Source: Lagopus muta
Taxonomy: Eukaryota > Chordata > Aves > Galliformes > Phasianidae
Assembly (NCBI RefSeq): GCF_023343835.1
Contig: NC_064447.1
Coordinates: forward strand, 6,464,001 to 6,528,000
Length of the DNA stretch: 64,000 bases
Reading direction: 5' to 3'
The translations under genes and the position numbers were made by a program. Shown one piece after another: positions 25,250-50,300 of this stretch. The notes under the pieces were generated by a model. It was not told where the DNA came from, ran no database searches, and saw only the letters and a program-made list of their open reading frames with translations. How positions within the stretch are numbered: the stretch's first letter is position 1; the number at the start of each line of letters is the position of its first letter.

Positions 25250-28200
25250 AGTGCCGTGTTTGAAGGTGTGGAATCTCGAGAGCAAAAAAAAGGCCCTTTT
25301 TTCTCACAACTGGCTTTCACTCAACTGGTTTTGGGTAACTGTAATGTGAAACAGAACAACTGACCGTGGATGCAAATTCATGAGTAAATAATGTTTAATT
25401 GCCACAGAATCGAGAAAAATCCCAATACAACGTTGGATATGCTCCAGAAAATGCTGTCAGGTTCCTTTTTTCACTAAAATAAGTCCTAGCGTTAGTTGGC
25501 CCATAACAGCAAGCTAGCAACAGTGTTGATTTGGATCTAATTATTTAACTCCAAACGGCGTTTCATGAAATAAACTTTAGCTTTCCGGCAAAGAAGTGCA
25601 ACTTGCAACAATAATGCAACTGAATGCCAATTAAAGGGTTCTGCCAGTTTGTCACTGGAAATCAGTGAGATCCCCAGAGCCACCCCACAAGTTCTGCTTT
25701 GATTTCAGCTCTGTCATGGTGGTAGAAATCCTTCCTTTTCAATTTAGACAGGACACGGATTAATGTGCACGAGTTCAAAACTACTGATGTGCACTTTGTA
25801 CCTGAAGGCTGCAGAAGTTGTTTCCCATCAATTCAGTGCCATCTTTCCATTTTGCTCCCTAACCCTGACTCACTTTCTCATGCATCTGACAAACACACCC
25901 TTATTGTTTACGTCCTTTCATGTTTTATTTCATTCTGCCTAAAATTCCTCCTTAGGAATTCAAATATTAACTCCTCTGTTCAAAGAAAGAATACTGTTAA
26001 TCAACGTTACTGACTTGTCATATTTTCTAAAGGTGTTCTGAAGCCTTCTCAGCTTACATCTGTTATGATGAGGAATAGTTTCTCATGGGCTTTCTGTAAG
26101 GATTTCTCTGTTCTCCCTGAAGGCTCGTAAGCTACCATATTTCCAAAACAAGAGGAAAAGTTAGATCCCAGATGTGCCTACCACAATAGACCACTATTAT
26201 CTACCAGCATCCTCCTGTTTAACTGCCTGTCTTCCTGCTGGTTTTGTAGCCAGGTGTGTGCACAGAATAACCCTCGTGACTTTGGTCAGCTCTCCAGGCA
26301 AATATACTGTGAGCTCAATATTTGAAGGAGAGGGAGCTTAGAGGTATTTATACTTAGCTTCTTTATGCTGTATTTTTATATCCATTGCTATGTATGCAAA
26401 AACTGCATAGAACAATTGATAAAATGATTGCAAAATACCGAGATCATAACAGAAACTTGGAAAAGGGAGAAGTCTGGTATTTTAGACAACAAACCATTTT
26501 GTTCTCTTCTGTTCCTATAATCTTCTGTGCTCTTTTGGACTGAAAGTTCTGTTAAAAAGAAGAAAAAAGCCAGCTGGTTTCTAACAAACCTCTTCTTGTA
26601 AGTGGGTGTTTTAGGGCTGCAGGGAGAGCTGTCAGCAGCTCGGCAGGCTGTGTGCTGGTGCAGTGCCTGCCTTCCCCACTGGTGATCAGCCTTGGCACTG
26701 CGCACCCCAGGCACTCCTCTCAGGGTTGATTGTCCCTGCTGACAGAAGCGCTCGGCTCATTCTTTTGGTTCATGCTGTTGCCTGGCTTTGAGCCCCCTCT
26801 CTACAAAATCTTTCAGAAAATCAGGTATAGAGCAAACTGCGGATTCTAGCAGCAGTCCTGTCAAGTGGCAGATGTGAGTGACGATACTGACAACACGAAC
26901 AACTCTTGCAGAATCTATTGTGTGCTGTGCAGCACTGTGCAGAGATGTGCTGAGGAGCACTCGTACTCCAACATATACAGTCTTAAGACACAAGACCACA
27001 TTTGAAGCAGGTATTTTTCATCAGTAATAAATGCAAGACTAACATTGAATAAAACTAACTTGCTGCCAGCAATATGCAGAAATTCCAGTCACCCAACTGC
27101 ATCTCTTGCCGAAGCAGTTGTGGTTGATCTGTGCCACCATTAACCTGGAACGTTACACAGAAAGGACAACTTTCTAATTGTTATTTAGGAGCTGCAGAAT
27201 AAATCAAGCAGCTTATTTTGGGACATCTTCCTCTTCACAGGAAGTGTTACTTAGCAGCGTACCAGCCTACATTCCTTGGAAAAAAGGGAAGTTTTTCAGA
27301 TAAAAATTCTTTCAAGAGAGAAGTAGGCTTCTTAACATCCCCCATCCTCACAGAAACTGAGGAAACTGACCACAGAAGGCCTGATCCTTTAAACTGGTAA
27401 CACTGAATGGGCTTCAGTCATGGTTAAACCTTTATCCTCCTCCTCAGTATCTGGAGGTTGATTTATGTGAACTGCTTGATGCCAAGACAGGTAGACTTTG
27501 GAGGGAATGTCCAGCTTTCACATCTATGTAGTTCAGCAATGGCTCACTCACCTAACAACATGATTTGCCTTCAGATGGCAGAAAGGCTTGTTCCCTTATT
27601 TATGCTAAGGTATTTACAAGCAATAAAAAAACCTGAAGGAGCACTGAGAATACTCAGATCTTGTTAATTACTATATAATGGTGTCTCTATTCCAAAAAAC
27701 TTACAGTCCCACGGCCTTCAACAACAGGTCTCACTGTGGTGATCACTGCCTGTTAGTGCTTGCTAAACACGAGGGCAGGCAGAAGTGAATGCAAAGCCTT
27801 ATGTGGTTCTTGTAACTGAAATTCTTCACAGAAGAGGTATTTGTCAGAAGCTACCTGAGGAAAGTACAGGGCTTGTTTCAATTGTATGTGTGTACCAGCT
27901 ACATCATCTATGCTAACATCACATTAATGTGATGCATTTATTTTACAACGCTTCATTATTAAGACATTTATATATTAGCATTTTATTTTCACATTCCTTT
28001 AATCTCGTCACTCTGTTGCAGCAAATGCTGACATTTAAAGCTGTGGTTCCTTTTTTATTGCTGGCACTGGTTCCTCTAGAGCAGACTGAGTACTAAATCT
28101 GAACGGCGTACACATCACATGCTATTGCAGGGTTTTTTCAAGGCTCAGGAAACTAATCATGCCAAAAATGTCTGCCTAGAACATCTACAAAATGGTGCAT

Positions 28201-31200
28201 TATTATTTGCAGATTATATTATTTTCTAACATGAATATTTTGTCATTGTATCTCTACAACTGCAATGATCTCTGCAGTGATGGTCTTGTTATCAGAACTG
28301 TATTCAGTTAGCATGGCACAGGTACATAACTAAAGAATGTAAAGATCGTGAAGCAAAAACCTTCAGAATCTTAGGCAATTGTATTAGGTGTGAATGTGAG
28401 GTGCTAACTGCTGGCCGAACAGGCTCAGTAAGTCCTGTGCTGATTGAAAAGTGGAAAAGCAAAGGAGCTCAGTGAGCGACAGGCAGGACACAGAGGCAGA
28501 TACTTCATGGATGGAATGAGAGTCCAGCAGGGAATTTCAGATGCCTGGTCCTGTGAATCGAGATTTCCTTCTACCAGTTACTGTATCCCTAACACTGTAT
28601 CATTAATGACCTGACTTTTACCACCAAGTCAAATGAGGATAAAATACTTACATTCAATTTTTTTGGATAAATCTTTTAGCTATTGTGAGATAAAAAAGCA
28701 TTTGAAAACCCTATTTTTCTCCAGTCAGAAATCTCATCATTTTGTGTCATATGTTGATGGGTTTGTTTGTTTGTTTTGGATTTTCTTTTGCACCTGATTT
28801 TAATACAAATATGTAAAGAGACAGTAGTGCAGCACATGCTGAAAACCTTACTCCACCCTCTTATACTTTGTGATTCACCTTTGCTCCTTGTAAAAATGGC
28901 TCCTGCATTTCTTCAGTCTGACCTCTAACTTCAAGTATCTGTGAGCCACAGTTACAGCTTGTTGCCCCCCCAGGAGCCGTAACGCTCTCCAGAAGGGCAC
29001 AACTTCACTTTTGACGCAGATATTTTAACATGCTATTTCCTGAAGGCAATCGAGCAGACCTGCTGTCAGCAGGAAGTGCCATCCAGGAGTAGGAGAATGC
29101 ATCTGTGAATCACTCTTAGGTGTTCTGGTTTTTTCCCTGACATGTTTCCTGGTATGTACAGTGTGTACTGGTACTTCCCTGCTTCTCTGCTTATTTATTT
29201 GTGGCTTTATTAATAAACTAATGTGATAAAGAGCACAGCAATGGTTTGAAAGATGCTATAAAAGCACAAAATATTGTTGTCTCTGTAATGCTGTCATGAT
29301 GAGTAAAACTTTCCAGTATTGCATCAGTGTGATTACCCTGCCACTCCCCATCCACAAAGGATAATAATCTTCCTTCAGTGCCAGCACACGCACAATGCAC
29401 ACATTCAGACAGGCTCCCAAACAATTTAAATGATGATTTCCTCTCAATGTCTAAGAAAAACACTTGAAACAATTGCAATGGGTGATGGATGATAAGGTGA
29501 GCAATATTAGGACTGACCTAAGCCTCAAAGTTATGGTTCATGACCTTATCAGAATTATGGAAAGGTTTATAATTGGTTATAGCTACTGCCATTCATTCTT
29601 TGCTTTTTGCATGCTCCTCTGTGAATTGCACCTGTAACTATTCTATATACAACCCAGCAGAGCAATCACACTTACTAAGCTGATCATTTTTGCATTAAAA
29701 TGTTTGTTAGTAACCTCTTACTCGCCTGCTCCGTCTTCCATGCTGTTCTCTAATTCTACATTTCTTTTACTTTGTCAAACTGTTTCTGTGTCCACTTCTC
29801 CTTACAGTCTCAGGGGAAACAACATATCTGCAAAGTGCTAAACATTATGCTCCACATAAGTGAGTTTTTTCTTTTTAAAATGCCAATACGCTTCTTACTG
29901 GTGAAACAAAAATGATGTAAGAATTAATTGAAGCCTAGATGAAATGTATTAAAGCCTAGTAATAAAATAATAGTGCATTGTGTACCGTAAGGAGCATGCA
30001 CACAAGAAGCAGTTTGTCCTCCAGGGCAGGGACAGAACTCTCACCTGGAAAGAGGTTAGGATTTCAAATTCAATATCAACAATTCTGGAGTGAATAAATA
30101 TGTACAGATGTGGGAAAAACAGCACATGACTGTTCCTATCATCATTATCCAAACTGTGATACTTTTGTAATAACTAACAGTAAATGCTCATCTAGATATT
30201 TTCTAATCTCAGCATTTACACATCCAATTAGAATTGTCGGTTAGAACATACTCAAAGCATACTGTGTTTTAAAGTAAGTCATTCCTGGCATTGCTTAAAC
30301 TAACTGATCTCAAAAGAATCGGAGCACTGAGAAGGAAGTGCATTAAAATATACTGCTTGTTTCATGACAGGATCATTAATGCCATTTGTGCCAATGTCAG
30401 TGTTTCCTCCATGATTGCTTTATCCTTGTCTTTCTATGCTATTTTGTAACAATGTTGTAAATTTCATTGTGATTTTTTTTTCATGAAACAAATTCCCATC
30501 ATCTGTGTGGGTAAAAAAGAAACGGCAGAGGAATTGGGAGGTGGGGAAATCAGAAGTACTTTTACGTGTCACCTGAATCTTTCCATGCTCTGATCTCCTC
30601 AGAACCCTTACATAAATCAGACAGCGTTCAGGTCTGCTCTGTTTCTGTGTGGTATCTGAAAGGCCCCAGACACGGCTGTATGAGCCAAGAGCAGCAGGAG
30701 CACTGTGCCACTGCCCACACCTCTCCTCTGAGCTCCTGGGGCCGGGTAGGGAAAGGCTGCCAAGTCATTGGCAGAGCAGGATATTCAGCTTGAATGACGA
30801 ATCGCTTCAGCCTTCAGCCTCCGTCTGCATGGGGGAACGTGGACATACAGGTTTTATAAAAATAGCCTTTCATTTTTTCAGTGATAGTTATCGTATTTTC
30901 CCCACTGACATGAAACATCTGAGAATTATCTTTGCTCACCAAAGGAAAATGGAAGAGAGTAAATATCATGGGATGCTGTGTCCACTGATGAGGTTTTGTT
31001 TTGTGGTTCCAAATAATTTAGACATGTTCTGAAATTAACAGGAGATAAATCACTGGAAACCCCCTGGGATGGCACCTCTGTTGACTTCAGTGCATTGATG
31101 GTCGCTCGGCACAAGAAGATTGTGCTCGAGCCTCTTCCTCATGCTTCTTTTGATGGATGGCAACACAAAGAGAATGGTGGACGTGTGTGTCCGTCCAACC

Positions 31201-31840
31201 AGCAGCCTCTGCCAAGGAGAAGAACAGCAACTGTGGAAAGGAAAAGGCTCCTGGGATCATCGGGCCTGATCTGCTTGACTTTTACTTCAACAGTTGCAGG
31301 AAATAAATGGTTTCCTTAGGGCAAAAAAGAAACCCAGGGCTCTGTGCAGCCTGGCAGCCCCAGTATGAGTGGTCCAGACTGCCCTGCCTGGAGAAGCTGG
31401 CTGTGTACTGAAGCGGCCTAAAACCTGCCGGCAGATTTAATTAATGTCGCAGCATGGCAGGAGGGGGGAGGGCAGCAGGAGGATCCATCGATGGAAGGAA
31501 GCATTCTGGCTCTGCACTGTGCCAGCATGTGGAGCGAGAGGGACCAGCTTGACGGGAAACGGGCACCTGTCCGTGGAGGCACATGAAATGCCACAGGTTG
31601 TCCTTAGCTCGAGTTGCATCTGCACAGTAAATCTGTACAGCGAACCTAATTCCACTTCGGCACGTTTCTTACAGTACCGTGCATCGGTGTGTGCACAAAA
31701 GCCTCGTGGCAGACGGGCCTTAGGAGTGTTGAAAGCAGAGATTCCAAAATGGTGTCCAAAAGGAGCGTTTGGTTTGAGAGGTTTGAGGCGATGCGGCTGC
31801 CAGGCCTCCACACCAGAGAGCCGGGGCCAGGCGGGATTCT
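25250..31840. other. Intergenic DNA between the SMIM10-like locus and RAC1
   Basis: I find no supported exon, RNA gene or interspersed repeat. The longest ORFs are about 110-130 codons, lack similarity to anything I recognise, and lie in ordinary AT-rich or mildly GC-rich sequence. A plus-strand AATAAA near 31,302 closes a mildly GC-rich stretch (about 31,040-31,310), but there is no accompanying splice or coding signal. The DNA acts as a spacer between divergently transcribed genes and could hold distal RAC1 regulatory elements. Confidence 0.6.
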
Positions 31841-32364
31841 GCCCCACGGACTCAGGCGCACGGAGAGCAGGCAGGAGCCGCAGCACAGCCTGCCGGGTGG
31901 GCGAGCAGCCCGCGCCCACAGCGCGTCCCGGCACACCGCTGCGTGACACCGCATTTCTGTAAGGCTCCGCGCGATTCAACGACAGCAAGAAATAAAAAGG
32001 GATCGGCCCCGGGCCGCCCCGGCGCAGAGCACCAGGCGGCGGGGAACCCGGCTGGGCAGCGGGGCCGCTCCCGCTCCGACGGACGGAGGAACCCCAGCAG
32101 CAGCGCCGCGGCGGCTCCCGGGAGGGCGGGGCGCCCCGAGCGGTCCCGGAGGCGGGGCGGCGGCCGCACGGAGCCCGGCCGGATGTGAGCGGAGCGGCCG
32201 CTTCCTGTTTCCCGCAGTTCTCTCTCCCCGCCTTGGGTGGTGGCCGCTGCTTCGTCCCCGCTCGCAGGCACAGGGCGGAGGCGGCCGCGACACGCTGCGG
32301 AGCGCTCCGCCGCCGGCTGCCTTCTCGCGCGGCGCTCCCCGCCCCGCCCCGCTCAGCGGCCGCG

Positions 32365-44200
<11,836 letters not shown>

Positions 44201-45628
44201 AGTCACCCTCCCCCACCCCTCCAAACCCTGTGCTTTGCTCAGAACAATGGAGCATTCACATTCAATGCCAAGTTTGTCTATTATAAATTAGTTCTCTTCC
44301 ATAAATTTTTGAACCAATCAATAATTCCACGGTTTCATTTGTTTGAAGTATGAAAGTTCCTTTTCATTCTACTAAAAGCAAAATCCTAAAAGACAAACCT
44401 ATATAAAGCCTTATTTTTAAAATCTTATTCTTGCTCAATTACTTAAGCGTTGCCAAACTATCTGCTGAACTAAGTTGTATTGTGCTAGGAACGAACACTA
44501 AGCACTAAACTGTTTTTTAAAGATTCTTCTTGAAGATGACTCTAATTTCTGTTAGGAAATGCAAAAACACTTTCTAGTTTTTCACAGTGACAGTACCGTA
44601 TAATTAGCAAAACACTGCAGTCCAACATTTTATTATTAAATGTTTTCTCAACCCAGGGTCATTGCATAGCATTGTATAGTGAACCCAAGTCACTGACAGT
44701 GACTGACAAGTCACAGTGTAAAATGCTTTATCGTTGGTAAGGGCTTGGTTGCAATCTAGTTCTTGCTGCTGTGATTTCAAAAACAAAAACTGTTCTTACT
44801 GAAGTATCTTTAGTCCTTTTGACAGCGTTGTGTCGTGATGAAACAGTGGCTTGGATCAACTGATAGTGCCAGACAGTATTTTGACACTGTACAGATCAAT
44901 TTACACTACACTGCCAGAGTAGTTGAAATTGAGTCAACTCTACTTAAGGTTAAAATTGGTGACTGCTTCCCCAGGTGTGCAGTAGTGGAAGAGAGGTTGG
45001 TGTTCATAGGTAAATTCCTTTGACGTTCACATAGGGCATTCATTTAGCTAGTTTTGAACAGTCATTCCCACACCTTGTGTAGTAAATGCTTTTCTTGTAG
45101 AATCTCTTCTTACTGAGCAATAGAGCTTGTATTTTAAAACCTTTCTGATGATAGATTTTTTTTTAGTTAAGTAGAATGATCAAGCATAGCCTTCTTCTGT
45201 TTCTGTTATTTCCAACCCAGTAAGTTAAGCTTTCTGAGGAGCTTTTAGTCTATTAACTAGGTGTACAAATCATGTGAAGCAGCTTTACACATCCTAGCAA
45301 TTTTTATATTTTAGACCTCTATAATCTATGAACCTTCTCAGATGTCACTATTTGCCAGATGTCCCCAACACTGTAACATTACTAATGCAGACAAGTGTTC
45401 TTTGTCACCTCCATGTCCATGTGCAGCATAGATTGAGTAATGGTAACTTGGGTCTGTGAGGTTCTGTAAACTAGTGCTAATGTTCTGTACATCCTCAGCT
45501 GGCAGGAATACAGTGTTGATCTACACCCTTTCGACCACGAAAGCAAAACTTAAAAGTTGCAAAATTGTGAAGTTTTTACATTGATCTTTTGCTAATGCAA
45601 TTAGCAGTATGTTTTGCATGTATGACTT

Positions 45629-45634
45629 AATAAA
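45629..45634 (+). terminator. RAC1: RAC1 distal poly(A) signal
   Basis: A canonical AATAAA lies 1.43 kb after the RAC1 stop codon, close to the 3' UTR length of the long human RAC1 mRNA, with a GT-rich stretch just downstream. An ATTAAA at 44,634-44,639 could produce a shorter mRNA; mammalian RAC1 is known for two mRNA sizes. The UTR between is AT-rich with no repeat. Confidence 0.75.
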
Positions 45635-45654
45635 TCCTTGAATCACATGTGGTA

Positions 45655-46198
45655 GTGTTGAGTTTTTGGGCAAGCTTTCTCACGCTTGTAGCACTGTGCA
45701 CAAGCAGCAACTTGGGCTGTGTGTCCTCAGTCTATTTGTGCTGAATAGCCACAGGCACTTTCAGTGATGCTCCGATGTTACAAACCAGAATTAAATGCAG
45801 TACTTACCCCTGCTTCTTCAGCCCTGCACCATCATTTGAGTTGCTATTTGTCCCACAGCGTTTTAAAGATTGGGAGAACCAGGGGAAAAATGCACACAAC
45901 AGAAGTTATTCAGCTTACTATATGCAAACAGAAGTTGGTTTTTTTTGTCCTCTTGGTACTTGGGGTGTTTCTGAGAGCTTGTAAAAGGGCGGCCCCACCC
46001 CAGTGAGCTGTTAACGCTCTTGGACTTCAGCCATTTGCGTTTACCTGCAGTCACATGCCTGCCTTCGTGCCTGTGGGTGCTCCAGCTCAGGCAGGAAGGA
46101 AGCGGCAGCCCTGCCCCAGCGGGGGGAACTGAGCTCACTGCACAACCAGTTACCAACCATTACTTTTTGTCTCACGCCCAGAAGACGCGAAGATAAGG
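45655..46198. other. Tail-to-tail spacer between RAC1 and DAGLB
   Basis: About 0.55 kb separates the inferred RAC1 and DAGLB cleavage sites. I see no gene here. A GC-richer patch at about 46,030-46,140 has no recognised identity. Confidence 0.6.
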
Positions 46199-46218
46199 AA
46201 ACAAGTTCTTTACAGCGT

Positions 46219-46224
46219 TTTATT
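46219..46224 (-). terminator. DAGLB: DAGLB poly(A) signal
   Basis: On the minus strand this reads AATAAA, about 1.08 kb after the DAGLB stop codon at 47,303. The interval 46,225-47,302 is therefore taken as DAGLB 3' UTR; it contains no repeat I recognise. This hexamer is the most canonical candidate, though other AT-rich hexamers upstream could also act. Confidence 0.6.
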
Positions 46225-47302
46225 TTTTCTTCCTCATTAAGTATCACAGCAAGAACACCACAGGGCTGTTCTTAACCATGTCATATGGTTACTTATTTCT
46301 TGCAATTTCTTTTGATAAGAAAGAAATGCTCTTGACTTAAACAAAAAGTTGTTCAAGTACTTACACACTAGAAACAAGCCACACTCTTAAAACCAGTTTC
46401 ACTGTACAAATATATATTTTTTGCAGAATTACAAATTGCTGTTTTCATTAGAGCTAGTGACTACCAGGATGAAGGTGAAGCATGAACAATTGTTTTTCCT
46501 CATTAAATAGTTAAAGTATTGGTTCAGTTTAAAATTAATTAAAAGTAGTCCTGTTGGTCAACAAATACAAAAGCCAGGTAGATTAAGAATATTGCACATG
46601 TAAACCCAAGCAGCACTTACACGTGACTCCCACCACCTCCAACAGGGATGCTACACACCCTTAAAGATAAAACAGTGCAACCAGAACTGCCTGATTAAAA
46701 ACAAAACAAAAATGACACAATAGTAGGGCCTGCCTTCACACACCCACGTGCCAGGCTGCCCTGACCACAAGCAGTCCCTCACTCACCTCCTGCTGCTCAG
46801 CTGCAGCCAACTTGTGCACTGCAGCACTGCTTTCTTCACAGCACCGTTAGCAGGCAGCCTGTGCTCCGCAGCAGCAGGGTGCAGGACACCCGTGAGCAGT
46901 GGAACAAAGTGACTTGGAGGCAGAACTGGATTCTTTTTTTTACCTGCCTCACAGGGCTCTGTGCTGACAAGCTGGTCTCACCTCAGTCAAGCGTTCAGTT
47001 GAAGGCTCAGCTCTCTGGTGACAGCTTGCAGCAGCTTGGATGGCACTTGTATACTGTTCCACTTTTGGAAAAGCTCAAGCTTCAGCATCAGTGCAGAATA
47101 TGCGCTTCACCCATCATAATGTTGCTTGAGATCACTGCAGAGACAAGGGCACCAAAACCTCTTGTTTGTTACGCACAAGATGAGAAAAGTACTGGAATCC
47201 ACTCTATGAAGGTAGAATGTATCCTGAATACCTCAAAGCTGCATTTTTCATTTTTGTTTAAAGCAATTCTCTCTTCTGAGCTACGTACCACACTCTATTC
47301 CA

Positions 47303-50300
47303 TTATTTTGTTTGACAAGACATACAAGATCTATGTTCTTGAGACAAACTGTTGAGAGCGTTGAGCACAACATCAGGCATGTGGTCTGTTATCATCTTGG
47401 GACTAATTAAAATGCTGCTGAAGACTGTTTCATTTGACCAGTTTGCAGAGTATTTAATGTCTGAAGAGCACAACCTAAAAAACACAAACACAAAGACTCC
47501 ATACAACATGGAGCTGCTGCAGTCGGGGAAGCGGGGAGGGCTGCTTCCAAGGAGCTCTCGTGCAGCCCTCAGCTGGCAGATGGAAATGGTGCCACTGAAA
47601 GACCCCCAGGGCAGAGCTACACCAAACTATATGGTTTCCATAACCCTGCTCATAAAGCAGAGGATGTTGTCCGAGCAAAGGGGGAGGACAAACAATGCAA
47701 TTCATGTGAGAGTACATCACAATGCTTGCAGGAGGAGGCTGGACGCTGGTTATAATGCTGCATGTACCATGTGTAGGATTTGTTTTATAGAACAGTACAT
47801 GATGGAATAGAGGGTTTTCTAGGGTAGTCTAATTAAGGAAAACAAACATTAACTGCTGTGCTTTGGAGTAAATGGAGAAAAGTGAACTCACTAAAGTACA
47901 GTAGAATAACAGCCATCAAGAAAACCTTCAGGGTCTCAAGTGCTGAAGTGTCTAATTTCTAAAACCATTATTCAAATCTTTAAATGCTAAAGACAATGTC
48001 AAGCTTAAATAAAATACTTACTGATCTACTGAATGGGAGGGAAAAAAATAAGAATTCTCTCTCTCTTTCCATCTTTCTTTTACTATCTGTTATAAATCAG
48101 AGATCTTTTTTCCAGTCTGTAGATGATCTTGTGCTTTACAGATGCTCTTATTTCTATTTGTGAATGAAACAAGGGATGGCACAACGTATTTGTCTACCCT
48201 GAGGGGTATTACAGCCTTGTATGAAAAACAAAAACCACCGAAACCCCCACAAAACAAAACACCAACACAACACCCTTCTCCTCAACACAACCAGACTCCA
48301 CGCTCCTCCAGCACTTCAAGCTTGTAGCAAGCAAGGGGCAGGAATCTAGAGACTGACCAAATGGTGCAAATGGTCCTCCCCTGCTGGGCAGGTACTACAG
48401 GCAGCACCTACACGGCCCTGCTGTCAGCTTCACCACTACCAGAATGTGAGACGGCAGCATCAGCAGTGCTGTCTGTGCAGGAGCTGCATCATGCCAGAGC
48501 TAAACCTAGCATCTTCACACCAGCATGGGCACACACAGACAGAGAGTTGCAGAAAGGGAGGTGCAGAAGAAGGAAAGAAAAAAAAACAAATGCACCACAA
48601 AAACTGGACATTTTGTAGTAATCAGTGCATTGGAGATGGAGATGAGAAGCAGAACTAGAAGCATACTCTGAAAGCGAGAAGCAGCTTGAAATAGATTTTA
48701 GGAAGACAGGATAGTTGTATTTGTGATTCTACTTACCTCCTAGAGCTGGATTCTTCTACAATATGGATAATCTTCCCAGGAAGGTACAGACGAGGGTACT
48801 GCGGCGGAGAATTTAAGTGTGATTCTCCACCAAGGGCACTGTATGAAGGTGAGCGATGCACCATTAAGCTTTCCTCGGCTAGAAGGGGCTGCGTCAGGGC
48901 ATCGTCGTTCCTCCCATCCAGCTCAGTTGGGAAGTTATCTGGATCTCCTCCAAATACTTCGTACCAACAGCCACGCAACAAAATCTGGTACTGAATGCAG
49001 AAAGAAAAACAGCTGAACTGAAGCACAGCATCTTTTCAAGTGACTGATCCTGGTTGCGTGCTTTGCACACGCTTCACCTGAAACTACAGATGAGAGATTA
49101 AAAATGCCTGATGCACACACTTGTCTAAAGTTTCCTTTGATAATACCTGCTTATTGAATTTTCCCCAACAGCAGCACATTATTTCACCAACACTGAACCC
49201 AATCCAATAGGAACGCTAAGGAAAACATTAATATTTTATCCAGGTGAATTGTTCTGTGGATTATATTGCATATTTAACTTCGTTGCACCTACAACTTATA
49301 ACTGCTGCCATCTAGGATGTCATCCACACTCTCTGCATTACTCTTATTCCAGGGACTGCAATGAAATCCTGTGAGCACTACAGATTTAACTGCAGGTAGT
49401 AAGAGCTGGCCGCTTACAATCTTTAAAACCACTGTGTTCCAAAAGTCCATGCAACTCCCATCATTAAAAGCAAAAAAACCATACTCCCTATGTCAGTGCA
49501 TTAAAGCCAGGGCTTAACTCAGCAAACAATTCCACTGACTTCTAACCACAAACTGCATTTAGTTACCTTAGGTCTGTTGCAGTTTGCCACAATTCTCACT
49601 ATTCTTCTCTTTAAGTCCTCCATGTTGGGCATGCTTAACCTGTTCAAACACATACAGAATCAGAAAAGCCTCCTATTTTATGAAATCTAACTTATAAATT
49701 AAATTAAAAAAATTAAAAACATTTCCATCTCACCTTGCAACAAGGTCCTTTCCAAGAATGACCGAAACAATGAAGCGTTTAGAGTACTCTGCAAGCGTTT
49801 TGCTTAAAGAAAAGACAAGCTTTAGATACACAATTCAGTTTTACTGTGATCATTACCATTCAGTAATAATACAGGTATGTAGCAGGAACAACTGCAGCTC
49901 TTGCAGTCAGTTCTGCAGCAGGACTCCAAGGGGACAGAGCCATGCTGCTCCTTACTGCGTGCAGCTGTTTCTCTGGCTGAGGCAGCCTGGTCAGGGGAGT
50001 CATTTAGTTCTGAAGCCTTTACACATTCCCTAAGGAACCCAACTGTAACTCCAGGTGGAGCAAATCCAATTCTAGTGGAGAATGCATAAACAAACTTAAT
50101 ACAGCCAAGCAAAATTATTTAGCATACATAGGATGCTCCAAAACTAACACCTCCTGTTTACTTCCACGGAACCTACGAAAGACACAGGGCACATCACACT
50201 ATTGGAGAAAGCAAACTTGCAGCTACCAAATGCTACTTTTCAACCACTATCAGCTGTGCATTTTTACCAATGAGAAACAACAGCCTGCATATTGTGCTCC